Assembly (NCBI GenBank): GCA_946481315.1
Contig: CAMLMH010000008.1
Coordinates: forward strand, 62,001 to 126,000
DNA length: 64,000 nt
DNA from: an uncultured Bacteriovorax sp.
GTDB lineage: Bacteria; Bdellovibrionota; Bacteriovoracia; Bacteriovoracales; Bacteriovoracaceae
Direction of reading: 5' to 3'
How positions within the stretch are numbered: position 1 is the stretch's first letter; each line of letters begins with the position of its first letter. The notes below the pieces were generated by a model that ran no database searches, had not been told where the DNA came from, and saw only the letters and a program-made list of their open reading frames with translations. Below are positions 53,158 to 61,534 of the stretch, in pieces. Made by a program: the position numbers and the translations under genes.

Positions 53158-54603
53158 ATGTCCATAATAGTCGTCGATCAGGGTGCGGAGCTTTATTGGT
53201 TTGTAAGCAATGCTTTACTCCAAGACGACATTCCTATGAAGCATGTCAAAACCATCCCTTTGTCTGAAGAACTTATCTTACGTGAACTGCCTCAACTGGT
53301 TATTCTAAACGGTGATGATAAATCTCTACATCCGGATGCGTTTATCGCTAAAATGCGCAACCACGTTTTTGCCCGTCAGACGATGTTCATTGTCATTACT
53401 TCCGACACCACACCTGAATATAAAAAAGCACTGATCATCGCCGGTGCCTCCCAAATTCTCTATCGCGGTCATCAGCAGAATCCATCACCTAAATTTTTTC
53501 GAAGTATGGTGAAATGGTTTCTCGATTTTAAAAATCCGGATCCCCAGCTGCTCGATTATAAGACTGTCGATTTTCCGGAAAGTGCAGAATTTACCACCTT
53601 TGGACGCATGGGCTGGCTGACCGGAAAAAAATGTCTGCTGGAAGTGAACCTGGACCTAAGTCCGGGACAGACAGTTGACTTCCATTCTCCGCTGTTTGAA
53701 GAACTGGCCATCAAAGGCGTGAAGGTTACTGTCTCTGAAAAAAATCATGTCGGCCGCTATTATCAGTATGCCAACAGCTATGAGTGCACACTCACTTTTG
53801 CCGATCAGTTTAAAGATCCCAAAAAGCTGGATGCCTGGCTCGCTAACAATCAGGACATCTCTAAACCTAAGACCGTCAAGCTCCTCTACTTTGAGCCGGA
53901 TGCAGACGAAAGAGAAAACATCAAAAAGATGCTTAAGTCCGAAAGACAATATTGTGCTCGCGGATTTTCTCATATCGACAATCTCACTGAGGACCTGAAC
54001 TTTCAGCTGCCCCAAATGGTGCTCATCAACCGCAAACTCATTTCCAAAAGCAAAGCCAAGTTTGAGGCGATGAAACAGTTCTTAAAAAAACATACCTGCT
54101 ACGTCATCACCTACGATCTGGAAAACATTACCAATATCGACGAATACAAAAAGCAGTACGATTTTGCGCTCCATTCAAGCATGCACATCGACGGCAAAAT
54201 GCTCGACTCCATGGTGGCGAAACTAGAAGCCAAACTCAATCCGGTAACAGAAGAAAAACAACCGGCCAAGGTCATTTTCAATAAACATTCGGCCTACAGC
54301 AAGATTTCCATTTGCGCGGAAGCAGAGATCAAAAAAATTGGACTCTCCGGACTGATCGTTGAATTGCCGGTGAAAATGAGTCCTTATTGTGCGTATGAAT
54401 TAGCTTCTGCTGGTTTTTCCTATATCAACCTGCATCGGGTGCAATACCTGCGCAACTTCCTGACTAAACAATCTGCAAGGGGCTATAGTCATCAGGGTAT
54501 ATTTATCGGTCAAACCTATGCCGACAATCAGATCATCAAAGACGTGACTGCTAAAATTGAAGAACTGGGCCATGAAAAATGGCGCCATCCCGATGCGGAA
54601 TAA
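53158..54603 (+). CDS. Tandem pseudo-receiver protein with PilZ-like modules
   Basis: 481 residues. Residues about 1-120 and 235-350 each look like receiver-type alpha/beta domains (IIVVDQGAELYWFV; LLYFEPDADERENIKKML, with LPQMVLINRKL), but the usual phospho-Asp context is not clear. Each is followed by a beta-rich segment of about 80 residues (FTTFGRMGWLTGKKCLLEVNL; AYSKISICAEAEIKKIGLSG) that resembles PilZ or a related beta-barrel. The two halves therefore look like a duplication. It would be a cytoplasmic signalling protein; the ligand is unknown. Only an approximate call. Confidence 0.45.
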   Translation: MSIIVVDQGAELYWFVSNALLQDDIPMKHVKTIPLSEELILRELPQLVILNGDDKSLHPDAFIAKMRNHVFARQTMFIVITSDTTPEYKKALIIAGASQILYRGHQQNPSPKFFRSMVKWFLDFKNPDPQLLDYKTVDFPESAEFTTFGRMGWLTGKKCLLEVNLDLSPGQTVDFHSPLFEELAIKGVKVTVSEKNHVGRYYQYANSYECTLTFADQFKDPKKLDAWLANNQDISKPKTVKLLYFEPDADERENIKKMLKSERQYCARGFSHIDNLTEDLNFQLPQMVLINRKLISKSKAKFEAMKQFLKKHTCYVITYDLENITNIDEYKKQYDFALHSSMHIDGKMLDSMVAKLEAKLNPVTEEKQPAKVIFNKHSAYSKISICAEAEIKKIGLSGLIVELPVKMSPYCAYELASAGFSYINLHRVQYLRNFLTKQSARGYSHQGIFIGQTYADNQIIKDVTAKIEELGHEKWRHPDAE

Positions 54604-54822
54604 CTACTGATCAAAAATGGTATTGATATAAAGCTGTTCGACTTTCGTCCGCGCCCAGGGAGTCTTGCGCAGAAACGTCAGACTGGACTTTATACTTGGA
54701 TCTTTTTTAAAACAATTGATATCGATGAGCTCGGCCAGACCGGAAAAACCATAATGAGCAACGAGCTCATTTAAAATCATTTCCAGTGTTTTTCCGTGAA
54801 GCGGATTATTGTTATTTGCCAT
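54604..54822 (-). CDS. VF530 (DUF2132) family protein
   Basis: 72 residues from ATG 54822. The VF530 pattern is clear: [55 protein letters not shown]. Small helical proteins of this family are proposed to bind DNA; the function is not settled. It starts inside the last codons of the TetR gene (11-bp overlap), so the two are likely cotranscribed. Confidence 0.85.
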   Translation of the reverse strand: MANNNNPLHGKTLEMILNELVAHYGFSGLAELIDINCFKKDPSIKSSLTFLRKTPWARTKVEQLYINTIFDQ

Positions 54823-55414
54823 GTATGGTTTCCAGCATTGTATCAAGCATCTTTTTAAGTGAATCACTATCTCCGCGCAGTCGCGCTACTTGAACTCCAC
54901 CCTGTAACGTCGCCATGATCCAGTCGGCGACGACATCACTTTGCAGGGATTTTTTAATCGTCCCTTCCTTTTTCCCCTGATCAATGGTTTTTATCAGCCA
55001 CTGTCTTTGCAGCTGATGAAAGTCACGGCTCTTCTTTTTTATTTTTGCCGTCACCGTATGATAATCGGAACTAAAAACACCCAGCGGACAAATCATATTA
55101 TTTTTTTCGGTGAGCTTCATAAATCCTTTCACCATTTTTTCCAATTTTTCCTTCGCACTCAAAGTTGATACGCGCTCCACCCAGGCCTTATAGCCATCCT
55201 CATAATCTTTAATGAGGGCAAGCCCCATCTCCTCTTTGGAAGCAAAATAATAATGTAATGACGCTTTCTTAATCCCTAAGGCGTCAGCGATGGTCTGAAA
55301 ACTAAATCCATTGAAGCCCAATGTCTGCAAATACGTTTTCGCCAGGGCCAAGGCCTCGGTTTTAGTATCCGTCTTTTCAAGCTTAGGAGCAGCACTCTTG
55401 CTTTTAGTTCTCAT
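54812..55414 (-). CDS. TetR/AcrR-family transcriptional regulator
   Basis: 200 residues from ATG 55414. TetR N-terminal helix-turn-helix: [37 protein letters not shown]. The C-terminal domain is that of the TetR_C family and should bind an inducer. A perfect palindrome (55424-55443) lies just upstream, between this gene and the divergent thiolase gene, so it probably regulates both. Confidence 0.9.
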   Translation of the reverse strand: MRTKSKSAAPKLEKTDTKTEALALAKTYLQTLGFNGFSFQTIADALGIKKASLHYYFASKEEMGLALIKDYEDGYKAWVERVSTLSAKEKLEKMVKGFMKLTEKNNMICPLGVFSSDYHTVTAKIKKKSRDFHQLQRQWLIKTIDQGKKEGTIKKSLQSDVVADWIMATLQGGVQVARLRGDSDSLKKMLDTMLETIHGK

Positions 55415-55423
55415 GAGGTGTAT

Positions 55424-55443
55424 TCTACCTACCGATAGGTAGA
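55424..55443. promoter_or_regulatory. Palindromic operator of the TetR regulator
   Basis: TCTACCTA-CCGA-TAGGTAGA: perfect 8-bp arms with a 4-bp centre, in the 51 bp between the TetR start and the thiolase start. Position and symmetry fit a TetR-family binding site. Confidence 0.75.
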
Positions 55444-55465
55444 TTGTCAATCAATGAGGTATTTT

Positions 55466-56746
55466 ATGACTAAAACCATGCGCCCGGTAGCTATTCTCGG
55501 AGGAAGCCGCACTCCTTTTACAAAATCATTCAGCCACTTTGCGAAAACATCCAATAAAGAACTGATGACCGCGACACTTAAAGACCTGGTCAATAAAACA
55601 AATCTTAAAGGTGTTCAGTTAGGTGACGTCGCTCTGGGGGCCGTCATGAAAAATGCCGAAGACTGGAACCTCACCCGCGAATGCGTGCTGGAATCAGGAC
55701 TGCACCCGCATACTCCGGGTTACGACGTTCAACGTGCTTGCGGAACGGGACTGGAAACCGCAGCGCAAATCGCCCTTAAAATTGCTGCCGGACAAATTGA
55801 TTCCGGAATCGCCGGAGGATGTGACACTAACTCCGACATTGCCGGAGTTCTGCCCCACGAATTTTCCTGGCTGATGATGGAAGTTCAAAAAGCACCAAGC
55901 CTCGTCGCCAAACTAAAACTCTTAACTGAATTCAGACCACAATATTTAAAACCCCAATTCCCTGTCGTGCAGGAACCTCACACCGGACTTTCCATGGGGG
56001 AGCACTGTGAACTGATGGTGAAAGAGTGGCATATCAGCAGACACGAGCAAGACAAACTGGCGTATGAATCCCATCTCAACGCTGCCCGCGCCTATGAGAA
56101 AGGCTTTTTCGATGACCTGATGTTCACATACAAGGGTCTCAAAAAAGATTCAATCTTAAGACCAGACACCACAATCGAAAAACTCGCTAAACTTAAACCG
56201 GCGTTTGATAAATCAGATAAAGGAACACTCACTGCCGGAAACTCTACCGCTCTTACTGACGGCGCTTCCGCCGTTCTTCTCGGCACAGAAGAATTTGCAG
56301 CAAAACACAATCTTAAAGTCCTCGCCCATTTCATCGATGCAGAATATTCCGCTGTCGATTTCGTCAAAGGCGAAGGTCTCCTCATCGCTCCGACATTCGC
56401 AGTAGCAAGACTTCTTAAACGCAACAACCTCACTTTGCAGGATTTTGATTTCTACGAAATCCATGAAGCCTTCGCAGGCCAAGTTCTCTGCACGCTGAAA
56501 GCCTGGGAGTCTAAAGACTATTGCGAAAAAATGGGACTCACTGAAGCCTTAGGAACAATTGATCGCGCCAAACTCAACACGCACGGCGGATCACTGGCGC
56601 TTGGTCACCCGTTCGCCGCTACTGGTGGAAGAATCATCGCAAGTCTTGCCAAAATGCTGAATGAAAAAGGTTCAGGCCGCGGACTCATCTCCATCTGTAC
56701 CGCTGGAGGAATGGGCGTAGCTGCGATCATAGAGAAACAAAAATAA
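55466..56746 (+). CDS. Acetyl-CoA acetyltransferase / 3-ketoacyl-CoA thiolase
   Basis: 426 residues from ATG 55466 (GAGGT before it). Thiolase motifs: nucleophilic Cys in QRACGTGLE, GGSLALGHPFAATGGR with the catalytic His, and CTAGGMGVA near the end. The length and sequence order resemble FadI-type thiolases of fatty acid beta-oxidation. It is divergent from the TetR gene, which probably controls it, and is followed directly by an alpha/beta hydrolase gene. Confidence 0.9.
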   Translation: MTKTMRPVAILGGSRTPFTKSFSHFAKTSNKELMTATLKDLVNKTNLKGVQLGDVALGAVMKNAEDWNLTRECVLESGLHPHTPGYDVQRACGTGLETAAQIALKIAAGQIDSGIAGGCDTNSDIAGVLPHEFSWLMMEVQKAPSLVAKLKLLTEFRPQYLKPQFPVVQEPHTGLSMGEHCELMVKEWHISRHEQDKLAYESHLNAARAYEKGFFDDLMFTYKGLKKDSILRPDTTIEKLAKLKPAFDKSDKGTLTAGNSTALTDGASAVLLGTEEFAAKHNLKVLAHFIDAEYSAVDFVKGEGLLIAPTFAVARLLKRNNLTLQDFDFYEIHEAFAGQVLCTLKAWESKDYCEKMGLTEALGTIDRAKLNTHGGSLALGHPFAATGGRIIASLAKMLNEKGSGRGLISICTAGGMGVAAIIEKQK

Positions 56747-56747
56747 T

Positions 56748-57581
56748 ATGCAGAAACACATTCCCAAACTGATCAGCTTATTAAGCAAAATATCGCCGCA
56801 GCTCACGTCAGCTGTGGCGATTAAAATTTTCGCTACACCAAAGCGCATTCCCCGTCCCGCTTCGGAAATGGCGATGTTTGAAAGTGCAAAGAAATTCAAA
56901 CTCTCAAACGGCATTGCTGCTTTTGAATGGGGCAATCCAAGTGGCCCTCTGGTCATGTTGATTCATGGCTGGAACGGAAGAGGAACGCAAATCTCCCCGA
57001 TCGCCAAAAACCTCGCAGAAAAAAATTTCCGCATCGTCGCTCTCGATGGTCCCGGTCACGGCGATTCGCCGGCAGGCCCCAATGGCATGACCAATCCCGC
57101 GCACTTTGCCGATTTCATCATCAATGCTCAACGCGAACTCGATCCTAACGGCGCCCATTCTGTTATCGCCCATTCTTTCGGAGGTGGTTGCAGCGTGCTA
57201 GCCGCTAAACGCGGTCTCAAAACCAAATCACTCGTTCTCGTCGCATCTCCCGCCTTCTACGAACGCGTAGTCGATTTCTTCGCCAAAAGCATCAACCTCA
57301 CCGGCCGCTCAAAGGAACTCTTCATCAACCGCATCGTTAAAATCGCCGGTATCCATCCGCGCGAACTCAATGTCGGTGCTATCGGAGCCGAACTCCAACT
57401 CCCACTCCTCGTCGTCCACGACAAAGACGACAATGCCGTCAACTTCATCGCTGCCGAAGCAATCATGGCCGCGTGGCCGGGAGCTCAATTAATTGCGACG
57501 GAGGGTTTGGGACACAGGAGAATTTTGAAGGATGCAAAGATTTTGGAAGAGATAACAAAATTTTTAAATAAGCTAAGCTAA
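56748..57581 (+). CDS. Alpha/beta hydrolase
   Basis: 277 residues. VMLIHGWNGRGTQ is the oxyanion region, ALDGPGHGDSPAG the acid-site turn region, and VIAHSFGGGC holds the nucleophile Ser. A late Asp in HDKDDNAVN and His in GLGHRR complete the triad. The substrate is unknown; the company of a thiolase suggests an ester or acyl compound of lipid metabolism. It begins 1 nt after the thiolase stop. Confidence 0.82.
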   Translation: MQKHIPKLISLLSKISPQLTSAVAIKIFATPKRIPRPASEMAMFESAKKFKLSNGIAAFEWGNPSGPLVMLIHGWNGRGTQISPIAKNLAEKNFRIVALDGPGHGDSPAGPNGMTNPAHFADFIINAQRELDPNGAHSVIAHSFGGGCSVLAAKRGLKTKSLVLVASPAFYERVVDFFAKSINLTGRSKELFINRIVKIAGIHPRELNVGAIGAELQLPLLVVHDKDDNAVNFIAAEAIMAAWPGAQLIATEGLGHRRILKDAKILEEITKFLNKLS

Positions 57582-57782
57582 ATCCATTGATGGTTTACCA
57601 ACAGTTCATGTTGTTATCCTTTTTAAAAAATATTGTATTGTAACTGTTTTATATTGATTTCAATTAGTCTGTCGTTTTTGTGCTCATTCCTAATCTAAAC
57701 AAAGCTAAACACCAAATCTGAAAGTGACCAAAAACTAATGTACAGAATGTCGAGAATACAGAATCAGATTTCACATTGTCAC

Positions 57783-58733
57783 TTATCCATCGCCCGTTGT
57801 TGAATCTAATTTTATATCAATTTTCTCATTTTTTTTCTTAGTTACTTCTAGATAAAGCTGAGAAGTTCGATCACAGGCATTACCGTCCACAAGATTAATA
57901 GTTAATCGATAAAAATCGCCAAATCCAGAAAGAATGTAACGAGATTTTATTTCAGGACTTTTTAATTCTAAAAATTTTTCATAAAGTGCCCAATTAGCAA
58001 TATATCTGCCACGAAGTTCTTTTTTGCCAGGAAAACTAGTCTCATCTTTCTTGTATCTATCACAAAACTTTGGGTCATTGAGCATTGTCCATTCAAAGAT
58101 CCCGGCCTCAAAGCCTTCATTTAAATTTAACAAACATTCAACATTTTTCAATTTTACACACTTTGAAAAGGTCTCCATAAATTTTGCAAAATCTGCATCA
58201 TCTTTTTTGAGCTTATGCACAGACCCTAATGTTTCATCAGTTCTCCAAATTACTGAGATTTCATTGTTTGCAAATTGACTATGCACCAGCTTAGTAAATA
58301 ACTCTTGCCCATCGATTTTAAGAACTTCGTTTTCTTTAGTCTCAATTGGTATAACAAATCCGCTACCAGAGTTTTTAATAAAACTAATTGGAAATTCTTT
58401 CACTTTAAAAAGTAAACCTTCAGCTTCTTCTAAGAGAGGCGTTCGCTTGATATAGGAATAATAATCTTTAAAATTATAATTTTTGGAGCCAACTCTTAAG
58501 TCTGTAATAGAGATATTATCAATTATGAATACTGGGCTACCTTCCAATTTTTTATTATTAAAGATATGAATTGGTTTTTTTAGTAGTTGCGACTCACTAT
58601 TACTTGGTTGAAAACCGTGAATATTAACATTGTCGACCTTACTAGAACTAGTGACTACACTTGAAGCCAGAGCAGAAACTGAAGTTATAGAGATCAACAA
58701 TAAATAGATTAACTTGCATAAAGTAAACTTCAT
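57783..58733 (-). CDS. Exported hypothetical protein, AT-rich gene
   Basis: 316 residues with a signal peptide (MKFTLCKLIYLLLISITSVSALAS). Beta-rich, Lys-rich, no recognised domain. Its codons are clearly more AT-rich than those of neighbouring genes, and it is flanked by AT-rich, gene-poor DNA, which suggests recent acquisition, though this is not proof. Confidence 0.55.
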   Translation of the reverse strand: MKFTLCKLIYLLLISITSVSALASSVVTSSSKVDNVNIHGFQPSNSESQLLKKPIHIFNNKKLEGSPVFIIDNISITDLRVGSKNYNFKDYYSYIKRTPLLEEAEGLLFKVKEFPISFIKNSGSGFVIPIETKENEVLKIDGQELFTKLVHSQFANNEISVIWRTDETLGSVHKLKKDDADFAKFMETFSKCVKLKNVECLLNLNEGFEAGIFEWTMLNDPKFCDRYKKDETSFPGKKELRGRYIANWALYEKFLELKSPEIKSRYILSGFGDFYRLTINLVDGNACDRTSQLYLEVTKKKNEKIDIKLDSTTGDG

Positions 58734-58887
58734 CCTAACTTCTCCTGACCCAATACAATTTGCATAACCAAATAAATCAAAGTTCTCTTAACATCAATTT
58801 TATAGAAACTAAAAAAATCTGAGATAATTCTTTATAGGCATCCCCACCAAATACTTCCTTAAAGATCAATAACCTTATTGCATAAGT

Positions 58888-58989
58888 TTAAATCCGAAGT
58901 CGTAATAAACCATTCTCCCGGATCAGCATGAGGATTGTAGTGCTTACGAAAAGCATAGCTAGCTTAAGAAGTGCAAACATTGAGCTCAT
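58888..58989 (-). CDS. 33-residue hydrophobic small protein
   Basis: ATG at 58989 with TAAGGGG 8 nt upstream; 33 codons, then TAA. The product has one membrane-spanning run (FALLKLAMLFVSTTILMLI) and ends in a basic tail (RENGLLRLRI). Its size and form resemble type I toxins or other tiny membrane proteins. No antitoxin RNA was identified. Coding is supported only by the ribosome site and the composition. Confidence 0.35.
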   Translation of the reverse strand: MSSMFALLKLAMLFVSTTILMLIRENGLLRLRI

Positions 58990-59008
58990 GAAGGAAACCC
59001 CTTAAGGC

Positions 59009-59222
59009 CCAATAAAAGGCCAAGAATTTATTTAATGAATCCCTTACGGTTGAGGTTAAATCCTGCTTGAGCATAAAAGTCGGAATACGATAAGTTATTT
59101 TGGAATTTCAGGTTAACTATTTAAGATTACAGGCCTCCCCCTTGTCGGTTAGAACTTAGTATTCGAAAAGGACTCCTCCCCAAAAAGTTTGCACCTCTCG
59201 GTCAAAACCGGCCTTTTATTGG
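59009..59222 (-). ncRNA. Possible structured RNA or leader bounded by an inverted repeat
   Basis: CCAATAAAAGGCC (59009-59021) is the exact reverse complement of GGCCTTTTATTGG (59210-59222), so a transcript of either strand could close a 214-nt loop with a 13-bp stem. On the minus strand this ends 5 nt before the TAAGGGG site of the small hydrophobic ORF, so it may be its 5' leader. It does not look like tmRNA, 6S, SRP or RNase P RNA. Strand is inferred. Confidence 0.35.
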
Positions 59223-59237
59223 TTTCTCGTCTTAGCT

Positions 59238-59266
59238 TTGCGTTGATAAAGACTCCTTCTTATGTT
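59238..59266 (+). promoter_or_regulatory. Possible promoter of the SDR gene
   Basis: TTGCGT (59238-59243), 17 bp, TATGTT (59261-59266), with the ATG 11 nt further on. A transcript would have only a few leader bases, and no ribosome site is seen. The HTTM gene at 62449 shows the same TATGTT plus 11 nt layout. Confidence 0.4.
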
Positions 59267-59277
59267 AATTCCCCCCT

Positions 59278-60810
59278 ATGAAAAACATCTCAGTAAAAGA
59301 CGTCGTCGAGTCTCTCTCGATTTTGGAACAAGTTGCGGACAACAGTGAAATTCTCACTGAGCTTACGCACGAACAAAGAGTCGCACTTTTTAAGGCCTGC
59401 GGACGCATTGCCAAGCCGGATAAAAAGGAAATCGCCAAAAGAAATAAAGACGTCAAAAACTGGAAACAGAAACAGTTAATTGAACAGAACCGTTTGAAGC
59501 GTGCAATGACCGGAATTCGCTCAGCACGTGAGAACGCGGTGTTTGTGGCCCCTGAACAATTACAAATTGAAAGTGATAAGCACTACAGTGAAGCGCCGGA
59601 ACTCGATAGCCCACGCAACTGTTATGTGTGTAAGGCCCTTTTTACGAAGCTGCATTTTTTCTACGATACTATGTGCAAGGAGTGCGGTGACTTTAATTAT
59701 CACAAACGTTTTCAGCGAACGGATCTGACCGGCCAAGTGGCACTGATTACCGGATCGCGACTGAAGATCGGCTATCACGCCGTCCTGATGATGTTAAGAA
59801 GTGGCGCGACGGTCATTGCGACCACGCGTTTCCCGGTTGACTCTGCTCTTCGTTACGCCAAAGAGCCGGACTATCATGAATGGAAAGATCGCCTGCACAT
59901 TCACGGTTTAGATTTACGGCACACTCCTTCGGTTGAAATTTTCGCAAGCTACATTGAGCAGAAGTTTGATCGCTTAGATATTTTGATTAACAACGCTGCC
60001 CAGACGGTTCGTCGTCCAGCGGGCTTTTACGCTCATTTAATGGAAAATGAATTGTTGCCCTTTCAGGATCTGAATCCGGAAGCAAAACTGCTTTTAAAGA
60101 ACCACCAGGAGTTTAAAAACGATCTTAATCAGATTACCCATGGTGATATTTCAACTGAACGCGCTCTGCCGGTTACCTGGCATGGCAATGGTCCGGGCGT
60201 GGGCATTCGCGCTTCGGCCGAGCTGTCTCAAATTCCTTATAGCTTCGATAACTCGCTGGTCGCAGAAGAAGTTTTCCCGGTGGGTAAACTGGATGCGGAT
60301 CTTCAGCAGGTTGATCTTAGAAAGACAAACAGCTGGCGCTTGCGCTTAGGCGAAGTACAGACTCCGGAAATGCTCGAAGTGCAGCTGGTAAACGCGGTAG
60401 CTCCTTTTGTTTTATGCAATCGGCTTGTGCATATGATGAGACGCGATTACACCGGCAAGAAGCACATCGTGAACGTGACAGCGATGGAAGGAAAGTTTTA
60501 TCGCTTTAAAAAAGAAGACCGTCACCCGCACACTAATATGGCGAAGGCCGCGCTTAATATGATGACTCACACATCGGCTTCCGATTTTGCTAAAGATGGA
60601 ATCTTTATGAACGCCGTGGATACAGGCTGGGTCACAGATGAGGATCCGGCAGAAATCTCGCAGTACAAACAAGCTGTGCATGATTTTCAGCCGCCACTTG
60701 ATATCGTGGATGGAGCTGCCCGCATATGCGATCCGTTCATCGATGGCATTAATTCAGGAAAGCATTGGTGCGGTCAGTTCCTAAAAGATTACAAGCCTAT
60801 CGATTGGTAG
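59278..60810 (+). CDS. Short-chain dehydrogenase-like protein with an N-terminal zinc ribbon
   Basis: 510 residues. An N-terminal helical, charged region (1-100) is followed by two CxxC pairs (Cys115, Cys118, Cys133, Cys136), a zinc-ribbon pattern. From about 150 comes an SDR Rossmann fold with [14 protein letters not shown] and [10 protein letters not shown]. The SDR catalytic Tyr seems changed: where YxxxK is expected the sequence reads TNMAK, although the Lys is kept. The enzyme may be inactive or use a different mechanism. Such long SDRs with a zinc ribbon occur sporadically; the function is unknown. Confidence 0.65.
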   Translation: MKNISVKDVVESLSILEQVADNSEILTELTHEQRVALFKACGRIAKPDKKEIAKRNKDVKNWKQKQLIEQNRLKRAMTGIRSARENAVFVAPEQLQIESDKHYSEAPELDSPRNCYVCKALFTKLHFFYDTMCKECGDFNYHKRFQRTDLTGQVALITGSRLKIGYHAVLMMLRSGATVIATTRFPVDSALRYAKEPDYHEWKDRLHIHGLDLRHTPSVEIFASYIEQKFDRLDILINNAAQTVRRPAGFYAHLMENELLPFQDLNPEAKLLLKNHQEFKNDLNQITHGDISTERALPVTWHGNGPGVGIRASAELSQIPYSFDNSLVAEEVFPVGKLDADLQQVDLRKTNSWRLRLGEVQTPEMLEVQLVNAVAPFVLCNRLVHMMRRDYTGKKHIVNVTAMEGKFYRFKKEDRHPHTNMAKAALNMMTHTSASDFAKDGIFMNAVDTGWVTDEDPAEISQYKQAVHDFQPPLDIVDGAARICDPFIDGINSGKHWCGQFLKDYKPIDW

Positions 60811-60836
60811 GCCTTATTTAAAATAAATTCGTTTTG

Positions 60837-60876
60837 ACTCGAGTGCTCAACACTCGGGTCTGTCAAATGGTATAAT
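60837..60876 (+). promoter_or_regulatory. Extended -10 promoter overlapped by a palindrome
   Basis: A 9-bp inverted repeat with a 5-nt loop (60837-60859) precedes TGG-TATAAT (60868-60876), an extended -10 box. The repeat covers the -35 position and could be an operator or, less likely, a terminator of the SDR gene (it has no T run). The RNA from here would run through 60884-61136 toward the BON gene. Confidence 0.45.
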
Positions 60877-60883
60877 TCTTACT

Positions 60884-61058
60884 TTTTCTAACATTGAAAT
60901 GCGAAATTCCCCATTCCTTCCAATGAGTTACATATTGGTACATCACAAGCAATTCACGGGGCAAATTGGTCAATTAATGCAATGTGAATCGCCCCAGAGC
61001 AATGTCCTATTTTGTCCAAATTTCCAATTTTGAAATCTTTAGCAATGTTTTTCAAACT
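60884..61058 (+). other. Possible untranslated leader or small RNA
   Basis: Between the extended -10 promoter and the sigma-54 site there is no convincing ORF. A 36-codon frame (ATG near 60932) has no ribosome site and reads as random. The stretch may be a leader or an sRNA, but no known family is recognised. Confidence 0.25.
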
Positions 61059-61074
61059 TGGCATGACCTATGCA
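61059..61074 (+). promoter_or_regulatory. Sigma-54 (-24/-12) promoter
   Basis: TGGCATG-ACCT-ATGCA matches TGGCACG-N4-TTGCA at the two key dinucleotides: GG and GC are separated by exactly 10 bases. It lies 63 bp before the BON protein gene. A hairpin (about 61098-61117) lies in the leader. Confidence 0.6.
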
Positions 61075-61136
61075 CTTGGGTCTCGTGTGTAACGAAAGTG
61101 TCGAACGTTTTTCGGCACAAGATGTTAAGGAACTGA

Positions 61137-61526
61137 GTGAAGATGAAGACAAAAAAGTGGGCCGTAATTTTAGTTTTGTTGGGACTCTCGTCTGTTTTCC
61201 AAACATCTGCGCTTTCTTCTGAAGCAAAAGTTAAGGCGGACAACACAGCGGTTAATAAGCGTGACTTAAATAAGCACGAGCTGACTGCTGAAGATCAGTC
61301 TAATGAAAAAGCTGATGTTGAAATCGCCCGTCTTATTCGTCGTGAAGTGACAAAACAGAAGGGACTTTCTCTTTATGCCAAGAACATCAAGATCATCGTT
61401 CGCGGATCTGATGTCACGATGAAAGGACCAGTTCACACGAAGAGTGAAAAGGCCGAGCTCGTTCGAATTGCGACAACAATTGCTCCGAACCACCGTCTGC
61501 ACAATCAGATCGTGGTGACGAAGTAG
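61137..61526 (+). CDS. BON-domain periplasmic protein (OsmY-like)
   Basis: 129 residues from the GTG at 61137, which has AAGGA at 5 nt; ATG 61143 is the alternative. It has a signal peptide (KWAVILVLLGLSSVFQTSA) and a BON domain: DVEIARLIRREVTKQKGLSLYAKNIKIIVRGSDVTMKGPVHTKSEKAELVRIA. BON proteins support the envelope under osmotic or other stress. A sigma-54 promoter lies upstream, and the next gene is a DUF1269/general-stress type protein, so this is probably a stress operon. Confidence 0.85.
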   Translation: MKMKTKKWAVILVLLGLSSVFQTSALSSEAKVKADNTAVNKRDLNKHELTAEDQSNEKADVEIARLIRREVTKQKGLSLYAKNIKIIVRGSDVTMKGPVHTKSEKAELVRIATTIAPNHRLHNQIVVTK

Positions 61527-61534
61527 GAGTTCAC

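Larger units (their letters stand above)
58734..59277. other. Gene-poor stretch with a possible leader RNA and tiny ORF
   Basis: No ORF of ordinary length is seen. The left third is AT-rich with no clear signal. The right part holds a 33-codon hydrophobic ORF on the minus strand and, upstream of it, a 214-nt segment bounded by a perfect 13-bp inverted repeat. The plus-strand promoter of the SDR gene lies at its right end. Confidence 0.6.

Noticed and set aside
57582..57782. A gene or RNA in the AT-rich gap before the orphan gene
   Set aside because: No start with a ribosome site and no hairpin was found.
59009..59222. A 6S RNA, tmRNA or RNase P gene
   Set aside because: None of the conserved cores (tmRNA tRNA-like ends, RNase P P4 motifs, or a clear 6S bubble) could be found.
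60932..61042. A 36-codon frame upstream of the BON gene
   Set aside because: No ribosome site and no protein-like composition.
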